Source: Macrophomina tecta (taxonomy: Eukaryota; Ascomycota; Dothideomycetes; Botryosphaeriales; Botryosphaeriaceae). Taken from it: a DNA stretch of 64,000 nucleotides. Positions 1 through 11,658 of this stretch are shown here, in pieces. The notes beneath the pieces were generated by a model. The model searched no databases, was not told the DNA's origin, and was given only the letters and a program-made list of their open reading frames with translations. Both the position numbers and the translations under genes were made by a program. Where the stretch lies: positions 4,154,001-4,218,000 of the forward strand of contig JAKSGN010000007.1 of NCBI GenBank assembly GCA_024180945.1, in the 5' to 3' direction. The first letter of the stretch is position 1. Each line of letters opens with the position of its first letter.

Positions 1-1704
1 ATGATCGCGCACCAGCACCTCTGGATCCCAGGCGCAAGCGACAAAGATTGTGTCAATGCCGCTGCTGAGCGGAGTCGTAAAGATGTTGCAGATCTGCAGG
101 CCAATGAGGAAGGCAAAAGCGACAACAACCGGCGTGTATGCGCCATCCTGGTTGTAGGCGGGCGAAGTGAAGATGAGGTAGAGATAGGCAAGGAGGGCAC
201 ATGCGTAAGCGATGAATGTAGCACCCATACTGAGAACGGGGCCGATCAGGCACTCATTAACAAGCGCGTCAATTCCACGATCCTTGATCATCCTGAAAGT
301 GGGTTAGAAAGTACAAATAGGAGCGGTGCCACAGTACTTACTTCCAAGTATCTTTGGCGGCGGGAATGTAAGCCTTTCCATATAGTGCAATGTGGGAGAA
401 GGCATAGCGATTGAGGAATTGGACGGCCCAGTCCAGGATGCCAATGATGCAGCCGAGGATGCAGAACAGGATAGAGCCAATAAGATTGCCTTGGGCTGCT
501 TCTTGCTGCTGAGCAACGGAGCAGATCTGACGCAGGAAGTTGATGATTGCAACCACAAGACTACCAAAACTGATGCTTCCGAAACTGTAGGTCATGGAGC
601 GTTTGAAAGCTCCCCTCGTGGCTCCCGTGGGCAGGTTGTGTGAGCAGAAATACCAAGATCCATAGACGCCGGATATGGTGGTGTGGATGGTGTTCTTGAG
701 CCATTCGGAGATCCAGTAGGCCGCGAAAGTAATGAAGACAAGCAGACCGATGACCTTGCCCTTCCCACAACCACCAGCGCCAGTGCTGCAGGCGGGGTTA
801 TTTCCAGGCTCATACTTGACGTAAACGGCAACCAGAGTGACAGAGTACCAGGCGCCGAAAGCAGCGCCGGCCAGACCTCCAATCGCGCTGACCAGATAGA
901 CATGGCCATAGCTCTTGGAGACGTCAATGGCGGTCTGCAGCATCAGGGCGCTGAATGGAATGCGGGGGATCCAGCTGACGAAGGCGATGATCATGAATAT
1001 GGAGAAGAGGAGAAAGACAATGCCACCGGACCAGTAGTGCCTCGACAGCATGTAAATGGCGGTGACGAAGCCGAAGATGATGTTGAGGATGCCGGTGATC
1101 CAAATGAACTGCTTGGTGAATGCGCGGGCCAGCCAGACGTAGGCATAGCTGAAAACAATGGCTATGCAAAGGCAGAAGGCGAAGAGGACAATGGTGTTGG
1201 TGGTAAGGCCGAAGCTGTTGGCGCCATCGTAAATTCCGCCGCCATTGAAGCCCTTGGTATGAGCTGAATGACGTTAGTGATAGCATTCGCGTTTTCGGCA
1301 TGGCGCAGCACTGACCATATCCCTGAATTGCGATGCCAGACACGACGACGAAGCCGAAGAAGACGGCAAGGAACTGTTGCAGCGCTGGAGTGTTAGCACG
1401 TGGGATCGGGGCGCAGGCGCAGCGTAAGATGGCGTACCAGGATGCCAGCCCACAGGTCATTGTACTTCGGCTTGTCCAGCCTGAATGTCTGGTCGAAGGA
1501 GGGCTTCTCGCCGTATGCGCCGGTCGGGGGAGGCCCGCTGGGAGGGGGGTAATTCTGGCCGTAGTCGGGCGGCTGCTGCGAGTACTGCTTGTGCGGGTCG
1601 GGGGGCGGCTGGTACGGCGCGCTGTTGCTGTAGCCGTTGGTGTAGCCAGCTTGCGGCTGCTGGTAGTAGTCGGCAGCCTGGCCGTGGGGGGCGCCAGAAG
1701 CCAT
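1..1704 (-). CDS. PNS1: PNS1-type choline transporter-like membrane protein, 3' end outside window
   Basis: Polytopic membrane protein of the CTL/SLC44 family (yeast Pns1), placed at the plasma membrane; its transport substrate in fungi is not settled. Exons read 1704-1438, 1373-1316, 1263-342 and 292-1, giving 513 residues before the window ends. The N terminus is a Tyr/Gln/Pro-rich cytosolic tail of about 70 residues, followed by the family signature KPKYNDLWAGIL just before the first membrane helix (FLAVFFGFVVVSGIAIQGY). Many further hydrophobic segments follow. Introns have clean ends (gtacgc..cag, gtcagt..cag, gtaagt..cag) and restore the frame at each join. Family members are usually only slightly longer, so roughly the last 20-40 residues are missing. 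The start at 1704 is the first ATG of the tail; 655 bp separate it from the divergent hydrolase gene. Confidence 0.9.
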
Positions 1705-2359
1705 GGCGGCGATGCGAGGTCAACGGGGCGCGGGCGGGGATTGGCGAGGGAAGGGTGAGATGAAAGCGAGGAAAAGAGAGCGGGCGGACAGAGGGCGCGG
1801 CAGACTCAAGATTCGATGACAGCACAGTGCGCCGCCGAGCAGCTCCCCTGCACGATCGGCCCGCCGCCTGGCCAAGACGGGAAAGATGCCGGAGCCGGTG
1901 ATTGGGCTCGTTCTCACAAGCTTCGCATTCCGCTCGGCTCAGGCCCCGCCCAAGGTCGATCGCCATGCCTAAACAACACCTCCGTCGCCCGGCCGCGTCT
2001 GCACCGCGGCGTTCTGCTTCCAGCCCGTCGTAACGATTCGATGCATCTGCAGGATGCTGCAGAAGGTCGGCAGCTGCGCGACTCCGAGCTTGGCTCTCAC
2101 CGTGCCGGGCAGCCCTTGTGTGCAAGGCGCGTCCTCAGAGCCTCCCGTGTGACGCACTGATGAATGCGCTTCGAGATAGTTGCCACATGAACGGCTGCAC
2201 TGGACGAGCGGACGGCCAATACCTCCGTCTCGCACATAGCAACGCTCGGCTTGCGGTCAGCATGATGTCACGGAGGCGCCACCCGCAGGGCTTTCCTATT
2301 TATCTACTTTCCTTCGCTCCTTGCCCTTTTTGGCTTCTCCGTCTGCATCCAACTCTCCA
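1705..2359. promoter_or_regulatory. Divergent intergenic region
   Basis: This stretch lies between the start codons of the PNS1 gene (minus) and the hydrolase gene (plus) and must hold both promoters. The side next to PNS1 is purine-rich on the plus strand. Open frames crossing it lack splice or family support and I read no gene here. Confidence 0.5.
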
Positions 2360-3341
2360 ATGTTGCCGTCAACCCCGCTGTCCGATGCCTTTCTGAAGAT
2401 CAAAGATCCCGGCCATGAGTACGCCAAAACGAACCACATCCCCTTCCTCTTCGCCCGACAGACCCTCTCTTCCGCACCTTTCGGCTACGACTTCTTCGTC
2501 AGCCTTCCGCCAGGCTACACCAAGGATCCCGAGAAAGAATGGCCCCTCGTAATCTTCCTTCACGGCGCCGGTGAATCGCAAAGGAAAAGCGACGAATCCT
2601 ACCCTGCCCTTCGCCACGGAGTTTCTAAAATCATCCTCTGCTACGACAAACTGGCCAGCGGCGACGCCCCAATCATCCAAATCCCCAAAGCCGAACGGCT
2701 GCGAGAAGGGGTGAGCAAGTCGGCCAAAGACGACCTCTCGCCTACTCCCGTGCCTCCCGACGTTTGCCGCACCGTCGCTGAGGAATTCATAACGCTGACC
2801 CCCGTTCTCGACATGAGTATGGCTCCCGTTCCCCGCTGCATCAACCACAACGTCTTTCTGACCATGAACTTCATCAGGAAACGGCTACGGCTGGAACCCC
2901 GCCATCCTGACCTCTCTCCTCGACGAAGCCCTCCCCCACTTCCGCGTCGACCTTTCCCGCATCCACCTCACCGGCTTCTCCATGGGCGGCGGCGGCACCT
3001 GGTCGCTTGCACTGCACACCCCGAACCGTTTCGCAACACTAACCCCCGTCTGCGGCTATGGAGATGCTGCTCGGGCGGGGCTGATAGCGCATATCCCGCA
3101 ATGGGTGCACCACGGCGAGTTGGACACCATAATCGACATCCGCGAGAGCGAGCGTATGGTCAAGGCGCTGAAGAAGAAAGGCGCGCACGTGAGGTTTACG
3201 AAGTATCCGCATCTGGCACATGACAGCTGGACGGAAGCGTACAATGATATTGAGCTGTGGCGGTGGATGCTGGAGGCAAGGAAACAAGAGCAGGGGGAAC
3301 TTAGGGTACTGCCGGACGAGGATAAGGCTGCTGTTGCGTAG
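2360..3341 (+). CDS. Predicted alpha/beta hydrolase (esterase/peptidase-like, COG4099 type)
   Basis: Soluble alpha/beta hydrolase of the phospholipase/carboxylesterase or predicted-peptidase group; substrate unknown. Two exons (2360-2816 and 2878-3341) joined across a 61-bp intron give 306 residues. The oxyanion strand is VIFLHGAGES, the nucleophile elbow is GFSMGGGG right after the intron, the acid is in GELDTIID and the histidine in HLAHDSW, so the triad looks intact. The splice restores a G-Y-G-W-N-P motif typical of this group after TPVLDM. I chose ATG 2360 because the longer reading frame begins at a TTG. No signal peptide is visible, so a cytosolic site is likely. A role in lipid deacylation is one option; the sequence does not decide it. 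Confidence 0.85.
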
Positions 3342-4875
3342 GAGCCAGTTCCATTCCTGGGGATGGGAAGTTTATTTACATGTCAAATGTCTTTAACTGC
3401 TGTTTCGCCATGGGGCACTGGAGTTTGTATTCTTGCACGAAATGGGAAGATATGAGACGTCGAGGCATGATCGCAGGTAGCAGTGAAACGGTTTTGGTAC
3501 TGGCATCGCGATCGAGCACCGTTCGCGCAACTTTGACTCCGAAACTGACGGAATAGTTCTCTTTCACGCAATGCGTCAACGTGTCGCTGCTCAAATAATA
3601 CGGATCCCAACTGCGCCAAGACAAAAATAAAGCTTCGAGACGACAGTGGTAACCTCTGATCTACTATACATTCTCTTATCCGCCAATGCCACCGTTCACC
3701 TCGCAGACGCTAGCTCTCGTATTCAAGGAATTGATGTGCAGCTCGTCGGGTCATCTGGCACGCACGGCTCGGATCCCGGCTCATGCTTGGGGATCGGCGT
3801 GCAGCTCGTGAGCTCGTCCGGCACACGCGGCATCGGTGCCGGCTCTCACTTCCGGGTGGAAGCGCAGCTCGTTGGGGTCGCCCGGTACGCACGGCATGGG
3901 GGGGCTACGACGACCGGATTTGCTTTAGGGATGAGTGTGAGCCGGCTGCTATTTCCCGTCATCACTTGGATTATAGACAGGGCTTCCCGAAGGAGAGGGC
4001 GGCGGTAGTAGAGAGAACTTCATCGTGACAAGCAGGAGGGGGGCGGCGGTTCCTTGACCTCTGGCAAACCGCATCTCAGTTGACTGACGGTTGCTCGAAG
4101 GATGGTCGGGTACGAGGTGGCACCATCGCGGCTCTTTATGAACGTCCGGGGAAGCAAGACGAGAAGCGGAGATGACTCACCGTGCACAGGCAATGATCTT
4201 CAGGCCTTTCGGGAAGGGCGGGGCATACAGAAGCCGATAATTCCCAAGCACATTGCTCGCATCAGATAACACTATCCCCACGTCCCACATGGACTTACGC
4301 ACTCCATGTCCAGTCCTGAACGTTGAGGCCACTGCCCCGCCGCCAGAAGGACCAATCTTCCTTGTCCGAGCGGAGAGACTAGGCTCCCAGTACGCCGTGT
4401 GGTCTCTGCGTAGACAGCGACAGGGCTGCTCAAGGATGACCAACCTCGTGGTGGTTCACAGTAGGTAGCCTAATGGGACGGAAAGGAACAAAGATTGAGC
4501 GCAGATCGTGTTATTTGAGAATAGTAATCAAGGTATCGTCGAGATATCAGCAACGGCTGTTGAATCTTCCACGTCATGGCTTGAAGCAGTGATGAGCGCG
4601 TTCAGTCTGTCAGTGTCGTTCAGCTTTCGCCTGTTTCAATGCTCAGGTGGTTCTTGTGCGCAGAGGGTAAGGCAAGCTATGTCGAGTTTCTGCAAGGGCT
4701 TCATAGCTAAGTTACATACTGTGCTCCAATTATTTATGTAAGGTACTAGTAGTGTGTATCAACTCATAAAGTCATTAGTGGACGGACGGGGCGTTAGTAA
4801 AATATCAAACAAGGGTATACAAACGAGCGTCGGCTTCCTCCAAAAGAACCACCGCCACTACCACCACCACTCTTT
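3342..4875. other. Intergenic region without a supported gene
   Basis: About 1.5 kb between the hydrolase and the DUF2235-like gene. It holds the 63-bp repeat array described separately. Between 4443 and 4177 on the minus strand is an 88-codon frame ending in a protein-like stretch (NVLGNYRLLYAPPFPKGLKI) that runs straight into a good 5' splice site (GTGAGT at about 4180). It could be the remnant of one exon, but no partner exon was found. Confidence 0.4.
3736..3900 (+). repeat. 63-bp imperfect tandem repeat, about 2.6 copies
   Basis: The motif GTGCAGCTCGT (last copy GCGCAGCTCGT) recurs at 3736, 3799 and 3862, exactly 63 bp apart, followed each time by a similar block containing a TCBGGYACGCACGG-like core. 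Because 63 is divisible by three, one plus-strand frame stays open through the array, but that frame has no ATG start and no recognisable family. I read it as a diverged minisatellite; a decayed repetitive coding segment is the alternative. Confidence 0.7.
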
Positions 4876-7330
4876 CTACCGCCAACCAATACTTGACTGA
4901 GAATGGGTCTTCCGATGCTCTTGTACGAACACCGGCGACTCCCTCTCCTTCCCCTCCCTCTTCCCAGCTGGCGGCGGCGGCCTCCTGACCGGCTGCTGCA
5001 CGAGCGCCCTCAAGCCATCACCAGTCGGCGTACCACCACCTCTCATTCCACCAGCACTCCCGACAGAGCCCTCCGGGCTAGCTCTACCAGCCCTGACTAT
5101 CGCAGTCGACAATGACGCCGACGACGACGGGCTAGTCGCGCCGCCAACCGACCTCCTGACACAATTTCTGGGCGAGACAGCCCTGTCCGCATCCGCACCA
5201 ACACCACAAGCATTTGAGCCCTTCCTGATATGCAACGGGCCTGCGCGCCGCTTCACCACAGCCCCAGTGCCCACAGGATCCACCTCCCGAATCCTCTTAC
5301 CACGCGACACCTCCACCTCCGCCACACCCCACTCAATCATGCCTATCCCCGCACCATCAAGAGGAACCACGACACCCACGCCACGCGGAATCGCCCTAGC
5401 CCAAACTTCATCCAGCCCACCCACCCAATCCAGTTTATTCCTATTCCGCCACCTCAACTGCTCCCTTACCAGCCACGGGAGCAAGCGAGCCTCGAAGTTG
5501 TGCCTGCCCGGCACCTCTCTGATGACCCACTCCGACAACTCAATCTGCCTCTCACATCCCCACTCCAACCCGTTACCGCCCACATGGCCGCCCAAGCCCA
5601 CCAAGAGCGTAGATTCTAACACACGGTAAACCAGCAAGACAGGGCCAAATAGGATCCACGCTAATGACAAGCCCGACCCCTGCGCTGCCGTTCCCGCTGA
5701 ATAAGAAGCGTGGAAGACAGAAGAGCGCGGCACGCTCGGCCGCACCCACTTGGCGCCATTGCCATGGGAGCTCTCGAGGTACGTCCACTCCGGATGCGGA
5801 GTGGCAAATTGTCTGTGGCGGAGGAAAGCGCTCGCTGCGGCGTTGATGGCGTTGTTAGCGTCATCTCCCTTCGCAGCTCTCCTGTCGATGGTCCATGAGG
5901 GGAAGAAAGCCTTAAGTCCTTTGCGGAGTTGATGGACCTGGGGCTGTGGGGCGCCGCCAACTGGCCACTCCCGCAGTGGTGCGGGCGTATATGGTACGCT
6001 TGCTAGCGCGAAGAGGTCCTGGCGGTGTTTGACGGACGGGTGGACGGACTCATTGGTTGTGAAGTCGTCAGGGCGGGCGCCTGCTTCGGACTCGAGATTC
6101 TTATGATATTGGCCTGGAGAGCGGATGGCGAGGTTAGGTCTATCCACATCTTCTACATCGGCGGTGTCGTGGCCAAGGATGGCGGTGATGGCCGTGAGGA
6201 AAGTGACAATGTGGGTGAGCAGCATGATGAGCAGGGAGTTGGCCTTCCGGTGGGCAGCTCGAACAGAGCACTTCTTTGGGTTATGGCGGATCTCGTCGTT
6301 AGTCACCGTACTGTAATTCTGTGTAATCTGATCCGCGCTCAGGAACTCGGACACGGCGATGTCGTCGAAGGTAAGAATTCCGTCCACTTGATCGCACATC
6401 CACGCCAACGTGATATCCGCGATATCCGTCCTATCTTTCGGGTCTGCAAGGTCGCCATCACAGCCACTGACGGTTTCATGGAAGCCTGGAAACCAGCACT
6501 GCTTGAGCACAGGTGTTCGTTCGTCCGGGGAGACGTTTTTCGGGTTGAGGCGCCATAGCGCCGGAGCGAAAGCGGCGCGGTTTTCATCCATAGCAAGAGC
6601 TTGAAACGCGTTATCAATCACTAAGAGACGTCAGAGTAGTTTCAAATCCATAAGCCATGCCGCGTACTCACTTGAGTTCAGTGTTGTGTCAGGAAGTGTA
6701 TACTTCTGTTGTCCATCCGGGACCCTGTCCTCGACCTGTGACGTAATCATCAGCATCATACTAAAAATCACCCGCACCTCCAAAGAGGTGGGCCGATAGA
6801 GAATATCTAATTACCGTATCCCAGACCCCCGCAACCCTGACCCTCACTCCTGTCCATGTCTTGCCTCTCAACTCCTCTATAGCATCCAGCTCCCCGCGGC
6901 TTCTGTGCGTCAGGACATCCTTCCAGAAGGATGTACCTTCCTTGCCCCTGTCTCTACGTGTCCACAGTCCCCACAAATCTCTCCATCTACCCACTTCGCC
7001 GGCTCTCAGCACGCCAGCTTCTGTCACCAACGCGACGACTAGCCGCGCGACAGTCGCGCCTCTACCTGCGCCAAAGACAGCAATCTCATCATCAAGAGTG
7101 AAATTTGCAGCAAGGAAAAGGTATGCGGAGGCTACATCCTGTTCGACAGTGGTGCCGAGGCCGGGAACGTAGAAGACGATCTGCGGGACGTCATCACCGT
7201 GACGAGCAAGCATACGGGAGAGACGAGCGGCATTCGAAGGCCGATGTGCAACCGGAGAGTCCGAAGACGGTTTTGAAGGCGTCCAGCTGCCATCGCAGCA
7301 GAGGATAAGGCGTTTCGTTGCAGAAGGCAT
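4876..7330 (-). CDS. DUF2235 (Tle1-like alpha/beta hydrolase) family protein without the nucleophile serine
   Basis: Fungal member of the DUF2235 family, related to the catalytic domain of type VI phospholipase effectors; cellular role in fungi is unknown. Exons 7330-6815, 6735-6672 and 6620-4876 give 774 residues. Family motifs run in order: KRLILCCDGSW at the start, VFYVPGLGT, DEIAVFGAGRGATVARL, GVWDTV (spanning intron 1), KYTLPDTTLNS, NAFQALAMDE (ATG formed across intron 2), CWFPGFHETV, DIADITLAWM and a TNESVHPSV motif. The usual GFSRGA elbow is GAGRGA here, so the catalytic serine is glycine and the protein is probably not an active hydrolase. The last 100 or so residues are low complexity. 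An undetected intron around 6350-6180 is possible because a hydrophobic stretch there looks atypical. ATG 7330 fits the family start; an in-frame ATG at 7408 is the alternative. Confidence 0.82.
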
Positions 7331-7927
7331 GTCGGTCGTTGACGGTCGTGAGTGAGGTATCGGGTATCTTGGATTCTGTGAAAATCTAGGAAAAGCAAGG
7401 GACATCAATCATCAAATCATATGCGAATATGCTGTTTGGTCTCTGTACAACCAAACGTCGGAGGATCATCCGATGAAAGGTGTGCGCACGTTGTGAGGCG
7501 GGGAACTGAGGCAAGAGTGACAGCAGAGCAAGCGGGAAGATAAGAGGCTCGAGTGTTTACAGCCAGCAAAGGCTCGCACGGGGCCCCACATCAAATGAAA
7601 ATAATGACATGTGAAAGAAGGCCCGCGGTAACTGTGCTAGATTGAGGATGCGCGCGAGGGCGGTGAGGACGAGGAATGAATTGTGTGGGACCCGGTGCCA
7701 CGTTAGTGTGGCCGGAGGCTGATGGACACTTCACCAGACGGAGATTGGACAGCGTATCAGAAAAACTAGCGAGAGAGACCATGAAACACAATTTAGACAC
7801 CAGGATTTTGAACCAGGATCGGATAGATTGTTTTGATTCTTGCTGAAGCTGAGCTTGTTGTCGAGCGTCAGCGAAGGAATCCAGGACGGTTGGGACAAGG
7901 ATCACTCAGGAATGCATAATATTACCT
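7331..7927. other. Intergenic region
   Basis: Contains the promoter of the DUF2235-like gene and the 3' flank of the aminopeptidase gene. A 104-codon minus frame (7905-7591) has no recognisable domain and I do not call it. Confidence 0.5.
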
Positions 7928-9789
7928 TTACGCAGCCACAATCGCCTCGACATCTGCAGTCTCTTTCGGCGTTTCAGTAAGGTTTTCATAACCCTCCTTC
8001 GTGATCAAGAGATTGTCCTCAATTCTCACGCCACCAACCTCCCAGTACTTTTCCAAGACCTTTTCGTCAATGAAGATTTTGTGCTTCTCATCTTTGAGGT
8101 ACGGTTCGATCATGAACCTGCAGAAGTAGATGCCAGGCTCAACGGTAATCACCGCGCCAGCCGGTAGCGTACCACGCTTACGCAAGTAGCGGAACATGGG
8201 GTCCTTGTCAGCATAGTTAGGTTGACCACCGCAGTCATGTGTATCCTGGAGACGCATTAGCACCGTGAAAATGGCAAGCCTTGGAAATGAGAATACGTAC
8301 CATGCCAAGGTAGTGGCCCAGGCCATGAGGGAAGAAGGCTACAGAGGTGCGGGAGTCAAAGATGGCTTTTGGATCACCCTTCAATATACCAAGTTCCAGA
8401 AGTCCCGCGATGGCGGTGCGGTGGGCTTGAGCGTGCACCTCATCCCAGTTAACGCCCTCCTTGAGACTCTCAATCGCCTCCTTCTGCATGCGCAACACGA
8501 TGTCGTAAATAGCGCGGCTCTCCGGGGAGAACTTGCCGTTGATGGGGAAAGTCCGGGTAATGTCGGAAGCGTAGCAATCCTTCTCCGCACCAGCGTCGAC
8601 CAGAAGGTTCAACTTGCCAGCGAGCGGTTGGTCATTGCGGACGTAGTGGAGCGTTGCAGCGGCTGTGCCACTAGCCAAGATAGAGCTGTAAGCTTGGTTG
8701 CGACAGCCGCGCTCGATGCAACTCTTCAAAAAAATAGCCTCGAGCTCGCGCTCGTTCGTGGCAGACTTTGCTGCAGCCATGACCGCTGCATGAGCTGCAG
8801 TGGACACATTGTTCGCGTGGGTGATTAGAGCGACTTCATATGGGGTCTTGATGGTACGGCATTCTTCGATGGCCATCTTAAGGAGGTCGAAATTCTTGTT
8901 GTTGAAAGCAAGGAAAGTTGTCTCGTCCGAGACCTGGTTGCTGATGGCATAAACGGTGGACTTCGCAGTACTGGGCCCGGAGAGGTATGAGTTCACGTCA
9001 TCCGAGGTCTTGCAGTCGTCGATCTCAAACTTTTGAAGCGCTTCCTCCGGGCTCAAGGGCAGACCCGACCAAATGACCTCATCCGGATCGATAGGAGGGA
9101 TGAAAAGAGTGCTCTTCTCGGTCTTCAGGTCGTAGGCGAGATAGCAATCCGGTAAGTCGCAGCCAGTCAGGTAGAAGAAGTACCTGCGCTGACGGAAGGG
9201 CATTTCCTGATCATTGTCCTTTGGAAGAAGTCAGATATGGTCGCAGAATTCGATACAGACAAGCCAGCAAAATCGCATATCTTGGCGGTTCGGATTTCCC
9301 CTCGCTCTCTCGTGGTGAACCATTGGCTGGTGGTGCAGAAAGGAAACTAACCTCATTCATCCGCGTCTTCTGGCCCTCCAAATAGATCACACCTTCAGCA
9401 TCACCGCCGTTCGCAACGATCCACTCCTTCACCTTCTTCGCGTGCGCCTTGGCGGGGTACTTGCCCTTCAGCACCTCCCGCACGTTGGGCTTGTTGATGG
9501 ACATGTCGAAGTCAATCTTCTTTCCGTTCTTGCCCTTCGTGAGCTGGTACTCCTTGACGCGATTGAGCAGTTGGCGACGTCGAACTAGGTCAGCGCCACG
9601 TTGCTGGTTCGGCGATGACTTGGCGGATGAAAAGTAGCGCGTTGAAGATGGCGGCGGTGGTGGGGGACGCTGATGACAAGAGGCCGCTGATAGCCGGCGG
9701 GCTGTCAAGGTGGGGCAGGAGCAGACGAGCAACGACCTGCCAGAGCTGGCAACAAGGCGACTTGGCGCGCGAACAAGCGGGGTGAGCAT
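7928..9789 (-). CDS. pepP: Xaa-Pro aminopeptidase (prolidase, M24B), probably with mitochondrial leader
   Basis: Metallopeptidase that removes N-terminal residues preceding proline. Exons 9789-9352, 9218-8301 and 8245-7928 give 557 residues. The catalytic pita-bread domain keeps its five dinuclear-metal ligands: two Asp in [18 protein letters not shown], His in [12 protein letters not shown], Glu in [10 protein letters not shown] and Glu in [12 protein letters not shown]. The N-terminal domain has the family strings YLEGQKTR and [19 protein letters not shown]. In front of it sits an Arg/Ser/Pro-rich extension of about 60 residues with a processing-like RYFSS, which suggests a mitochondrial presequence. 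An internal ATG at 9504 ([12 protein letters not shown]) matches the usual start of the short cytosolic form, so two products are possible. Both introns keep phase 0 and have good consensus ends. Confidence 0.92.
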
Positions 9790-10137
9790 TGGAGAATCGA
9801 AGCGATCTCTGATGCTGCGTCCTCACTAATTCAACACTGCTCGGCTGGATGGTTTCTGCGATGTGTCTCGTTTTGCGGATTGGAAAACAGACGAACATCG
9901 AGGCGCACGTGACCTCAGACGACATAAGCTGCTCTTAAATTTATACATTACTTTTCCGTCTGCATCTATGTATACTAAAATCACAGAGGCACAACAACTT
10001 CCACTGGTATATTTCGGAAACGAAATGCCCGCTTGTTGCTAGCTGATGTGGATTACCCAGGCCCAAAACTCCGCCAGTTGTTCGTAGTCGTACAGTTGTA
10101 TGTAATCATCATCAACGTGCTTTGCCGCCACTTCGTT
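9790..10137. other. Intergenic region
   Basis: Holds the promoter of the aminopeptidase gene and the 3' flank of the KRE9-like gene, which is transcribed toward it. No gene is visible. Confidence 0.5.
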
Positions 10138-11156
10138 CTAGTCCTTCCACCTCGCCAGGAACTTGGCCATATCATCTGAAGGCATGGGAGCTGCCGCTTG
10201 CTGTACGAGAATGTCAGTATTCGGTCAACATCACTGATTACGAGCGAAGCACTGACCGTAGCTTCCTTACTACTAATCGTGAACGTCCCACCTTGCGTGA
10301 CAGTCATGACCGCAGTCGGCGTAGGAGCGTAGGTTGTATAGACTGTGTAGGCGCTTGTGGGATACTGCCGGCTTGCAGTGCTCTGAGTAATCTTGGAGCT
10401 TGGCACGCCCTGCATAGGCGCGTACCTGGTCAAGCCAGTCTGCATGGTGTACGGTATGGTGAAGCTAACCGCAGCACCGGCTGCCGTATTCCCCGCACCA
10501 ACACCAATGGGCGCGCCACCCTGTCTCTTCTTCAGCTCCGAGTTTTGTTCGTTATCACTGGGTATGAGCGGGGGGTCTGGATCGATGATGGGGTTCGCCT
10601 CGAGTGCTTCCTGGATCTCTGCTGGGAAGCTTCCCGCCATCCCGAACAATGTGAAGCGCGGGGAGTAGCTTATGACGGTTTTACCATCCTTTGTCTTCGA
10701 ACTCATACGGAAGAAACTGTGACCTTTGGTCAGCGGCAGGCGCACCGACTGGAAGCGGCCAGATACGTACTACGCATTTTCAGCGTCTCCGCCGTCAGTG
10801 GGAAGAATGATCCCCTTCGCAATGTTTCCAAACGCGTGCACGCCTTTCGAAGTGATGGTCTTGACCGAGACCTGCGAGAATTTCGTGTTAGGAGGAGAAC
10901 AAGCTTCCGGCGAGTCAGCCCGGGAGTTCTTGGTACTCACAAAGTTATCGTTTGTTCCCGCGCACAGATCCAGTATGTAACTCGCAAGCTCCGAGAGCTT
11001 GGGTCCGTTGCCGGACTCTGTCCATTCGACGGTTATTGGCGACGGGCCGTACCCTACAGTTAGGGCATCGCCACCGGTGACACTGGTGAATTTGACATCG
11101 GCGATGGTAAAGGGGATGAGCGAGGCGGCCAACAGCGCGGAACGAGCGACTCTCAT
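10138..11156 (-). CDS. KRE9/KNH1 family cell-wall beta-1,6-glucan assembly protein
   Basis: Secreted protein of the Kre9/Knh1 family, needed for beta-1,6-glucan in yeast walls. Four exons (11156-10941, 10871-10771, 10716-10257, 10200-10138) give 279 residues. A signal peptide (MRVARSALLAASLIPFTIA) is followed by DVKFTSVTGGDALTVGY, PITVEWTESG, YILDLCAG, a strand ending NAYFFRM formed across intron 2, and ISYSPRFTLFGMAG, all family features. A Kex2-like KKR|Q site follows near residue 155, then a Ser/Thr-rich stretch. The short last exon encodes QAAAPMPSDDMAKFLARWKD and is easily missed. No GPI signal is seen. The assignment to Kre9 versus Knh1 cannot be made from one copy. Confidence 0.88.
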
Positions 11157-11658
11157 GGCGAATGGGATTTCGGACGCGAGCGACGGCGCGCGTGGAGCGA
11201 AAGACTGCGGTCAGAGTGGAATGCGTGCAAGCGGCGATGTGGGCAGCAAGTGGTCTTCTGCGGGTCTGGATGGCTGGAGAGATGCAGTACGCGTACAGAA
11301 GGGCGGCAATGGTGTTTCGTGATCGGGTGGCGTGCCTTGCGATTAGCGCGCATGCCGATCAGTTGTGGACCTTTGCTACCCTGGCCTCCGAGCAAAACTG
11401 GTCGCAGCTTGTTCCGCAAATCAGGAGAAATACCCATTCATAGAGAAATTTATTGCGTGAGGCTACGAAGGCAACCATGAGCTGTTGTTCGCAATCCGGC
11501 AGAAACAAAAAAGCCGCCCAGCAGAGGGACAAGTGCCCGGTGTATCCCCCCAAAATAACCCTGCCCAATGCTCCCAAACTCCTAGCGACAGTGGTGGTAA
11601 AGATGCACTACACATTCAACTTCCGCAACATAGCCATTAGATGGCTGAACAACTTCCC
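11157..11658. promoter_or_regulatory. Upstream region of the KRE9-like gene
   Basis: About 500 bp between the KRE9-like start and the stop codon of the cyclin gene, both on the minus strand. It should contain the KRE9-like promoter and the cyclin 3' end. No further gene is supported. Confidence 0.45.

Noticed and set aside
683..1267. 194-codon acidic plus-strand frame over PNS1
   Set aside because: Antisense shadow of hydrophobic codons; acidic composition is what reverse complement of such codons gives.
7795..7830. GGTTCAAAATCC on the minus strand, possible tRNA T-arm
   Set aside because: T-stem does not pair properly and no A box or acceptor stem is found.
10122..11063. 313-codon plus-strand frame over the KRE9-like gene
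   Set aside because: It crosses the clean introns and exons of the minus-strand gene and contains no recognisable domain.
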